A stretch of 6,806 nt of DNA from JACDBD01 sp050743385. Its GTDB lineage: Bacteria > Actinomycetota > Acidimicrobiia > IMCC26256 > JACDBD01. The notes under the pieces were generated by a model that was given only the letters and a program-made list of their open reading frames with translations, was not told the origin of the DNA and did not search any database. The stretch covers positions 1 to 6,806 of the forward strand of contig JBOGFJ010000122.1 of the NCBI GenBank assembly GCA_050743385.1, in the 5' to 3' direction. Numbering within the stretch: the stretch's first letter is position 1; each line of letters begins with the position of its first letter. Position numbers and translations under genes: made by a program. Shown here piece by piece: positions 5,728 through 6,806 of this stretch.

Positions 5728-5901
5728 ATGGAGAACGCTACCGGCGATCGGGAGCGACCTCTCGACGCCAGCCTTTCGTCCCAGTTCGGAGCGACCGCCG
5801 TCGAGTACGCGCTGCTGATCGCGTTCATCGCGGCGGTCATCATCGGCACCGTCGCCCTGCTCGGCTTGTCGGTCCGGGATCTCTACGAGGTCACCTGGTG
5901 A
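5728..5901 (+). CDS. Second Flp-type prepilin
   Basis: This is a 57-residue prepilin-like protein. A 21-residue polar leader (MENATGDRERPLDASLSSQFG) is followed by the processing site FG|ATAVEY, again with Glu at +5 and Tyr at +6 of the mature form. One hydrophobic helix (about 28-47) and a very short tail (SVRDLYEVTW) complete it. The helix core is nearly that of the first pilin (AVEY, then IAAVI, GTV and LLG in register), so the two are probably duplicates that diverged in the leader and tail. GAGG at 5717-5720 lies seven bases before ATG 5728. The stop codon overlaps the GTG start of tadE (GTGA). It could be a minor or alternative pilin. Confidence 0.85.
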   Translation: MENATGDRERPLDASLSSQFGATAVEYALLIAFIAAVIIGTVALLGLSVRDLYEVTW

Positions 5902-6302
5902 CAAGACACGACCGCGCACAACACGAACATGGCTCTGCCGCGGTGGAGCTTGCCTTCGTCCTCCCGATCCTCATCCTTTTGGTCTTCGGCATCGTCCAGT
6001 TCAGCCTCGCCTACAACCGCCAACAGGGCCTGCACGCGGCTGCACGTGAGGGCGCACGGATCGCATCGCTGCCCGCCACGACGAGCACCGAGATCAGCGA
6101 CCGCGTGACCGACTCGCTCGACGGCGTCTCGTTCCAATCGACGCCCACCATCAACGTCACCCCTGGGCTGACCCAGCCGTGCAACGGCCGATCCGGCCAA
6201 ACCGTGGTCGTGACCGTCACCACCGACAACGTCATCGACATCCCGCTCTTCGGCGGTCCGACCGTCACCCTCACCGGCCGAGGTGAGTTCCGGTGCGAGT
6301 GA
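5898..6302 (+). CDS. tadE: TadE-like pseudopilin
   Basis: This is a 134-residue protein of the TadE family, minor pseudopilins needed for Tad pilus assembly. A short hydrophilic leader (1-12) ends at HG|SAAVELAFVLP, giving Glu at +5 after prepilin-peptidase cleavage, as in characterised TadE. The membrane helix spans about 18-39, followed by the family motif AAAREGAR (47-54). The remaining part is beta-rich and extracytoplasmic, with two cysteines (95 and 133) that could form a disulfide. The start is GTG 5898, overlapping the stop of the preceding pilin by GTGA, with GAGG seven bases upstream. The 3' end overlaps the next gene by 10 bases. Confidence 0.9.
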   Translation: MTRHDRAQHEHGSAAVELAFVLPILILLVFGIVQFSLAYNRQQGLHAAAREGARIASLPATTSTEISDRVTDSLDGVSFQSTPTINVTPGLTQPCNGRSGQTVVVTVTTDNVIDIPLFGGPTVTLTGRGEFRCE

Positions 6303-6806
6303 CGCCGACCGCACGCCGAGAGCGCGAGCGCGGCGCCGTGCTCATCATCGTGTGCGTCCTCATGGCTGCTTTCATCGGCCTCACGGCGTACGCCGTCGAT
6401 GCCGGTGGAGCCTGGCAAGCGCAACGCCGCCTCCACACCGCGACCGACGCGGCGGCCCTGGCGGCAGCGCAGGAGTATGCCGGCGTGCCGTCGGAAGACG
6501 GGTGCGGCGCGACCGATGACGAGTACGTGGCCAACAACGACGACGCCGCCAGCGTCACCAGCTGCCAGCACGTGGGAACCCCCGCTTCCGGCTACGTGAC
6601 CGTGTCGGCCGAGCGACCGTTCGACTTCCAGTTCGCCAAGATCTTCGGGATCGACAGCACCGACGTCGACTCGAGCACCACGGCCGCGTACGGCAGCCCG
6701 CTGACCATCACCGGTCTCCGGCCGATCGCCGTCTGCAAGTTCTTCCCCGCCGTCGCGGAGTGGCTCAACGAGCCGGACGGACCGTTGGGGCCCTCGGAGC
6801 CGATCA
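6293..6806 (+). CDS. TadG-like pilus assembly protein, N-terminal part, cut by the right edge
   Basis: The frame is open from GTG 6293 to the right edge, giving at least 171 residues. An Arg-rich N-terminus (to residue 13) precedes RGAVLIIVCVLMAAFIGLTA, one membrane helix at about 15-35. DAGGAWQAQRRLHTATDAAALAAA (36-59, paraphrasing the family's 'R-L-x-x-A-x-DAAALAAA') is the classic TadG/Tad-domain motif. Unlike TadE there is no Glu at +5 after the RG site, so it is not expected to be processed as a pilin. Further on, YVTVSAERPFDFQFAKIFG and an Ala-rich TTAAYGSP stretch match the usual extracytoplasmic region. Cysteines 71 and 91 may pair. GAGGTGAG, ending five bases before GTG 6293, supports this start over GTG 6299. 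Translation is probably coupled to tadE. Confidence 0.83.
   Translation, partial: MRVTPTARRERERGAVLIIVCVLMAAFIGLTAYAVDAGGAWQAQRRLHTATDAAALAAAQEYAGVPSEDGCGATDDEYVANNDDAASVTSCQHVGTPASGYVTVSAERPFDFQFAKIFGIDSTDVDSSTTAAYGSPLTITGLRPIAVCKFFPAVAEWLNEPDGPLGPSEPI

Overview
The window is a dense, high-GC stretch of bacterial chromosome. GC-rich third codon positions, several GTG starts, very short intergenic gaps and overlapping stop/start pairs all point to an actinobacterium. An Acidimicrobiia-like or other environmental lineage is plausible, but nothing here fixes the taxon. I see no rRNA, tRNA, CRISPR array, insertion sequence or phage gene.

Left part (1-2227): A minus-strand gene runs off the left edge and looks like an uncharacterised, possibly GNAT-like protein. 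Upstream of it on the same strand is a small ketosteroid-isomerase homologue with all three catalytic residues in place. It is divergent from a type II NADH dehydrogenase-like flavoprotein. The 71-bp gap between these two genes holds a perfect palindrome with the CRP/FNR-family pattern TGTGA-N6-TCACA, the clearest regulatory signal in the window.

Middle (2263-5316): A 482-residue multi-pass membrane protein of GT-C-like architecture, with a soluble C-terminal domain, follows the NADH dehydrogenase by 35 bp on the same strand. It converges, with only a 7-bp gap, on a two-gene minus-strand operon. That operon encodes an endonuclease/exonuclease/phosphatase (EEP) family hydrolase followed by a PPK2 polyphosphate kinase, joined by a one-base TGATG stop/start overlap.

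Right part (5317-6806): A 161-bp divergent intergenic region carries two perfect inverted repeats built on the same CTGCA/TGCAG core. It leads into the start of a Tad/Flp (type IVc) pilus operon: two tandem Flp-type prepilins, a TadE pseudopilin and a TadG-like protein cut by the right edge. A strong hairpin separates the first pilin gene from the rest, which could set the excess of major pilin over minor components. The last three genes overlap or are closely coupled. The pilus ATPases, secretin and prepilin peptidase are not in the window.

Most genes belong to known families. The points most worth following up are the CRP-like operator between the isomerase and NADH dehydrogenase genes, the paired CTGCA-core repeats ahead of the pilus operon, the inter-pilin hairpin, the coupled EEP-PPK2 pair, and the uncharacterised GT-C-like membrane protein. 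I found no convincing wholly new multi-gene system.
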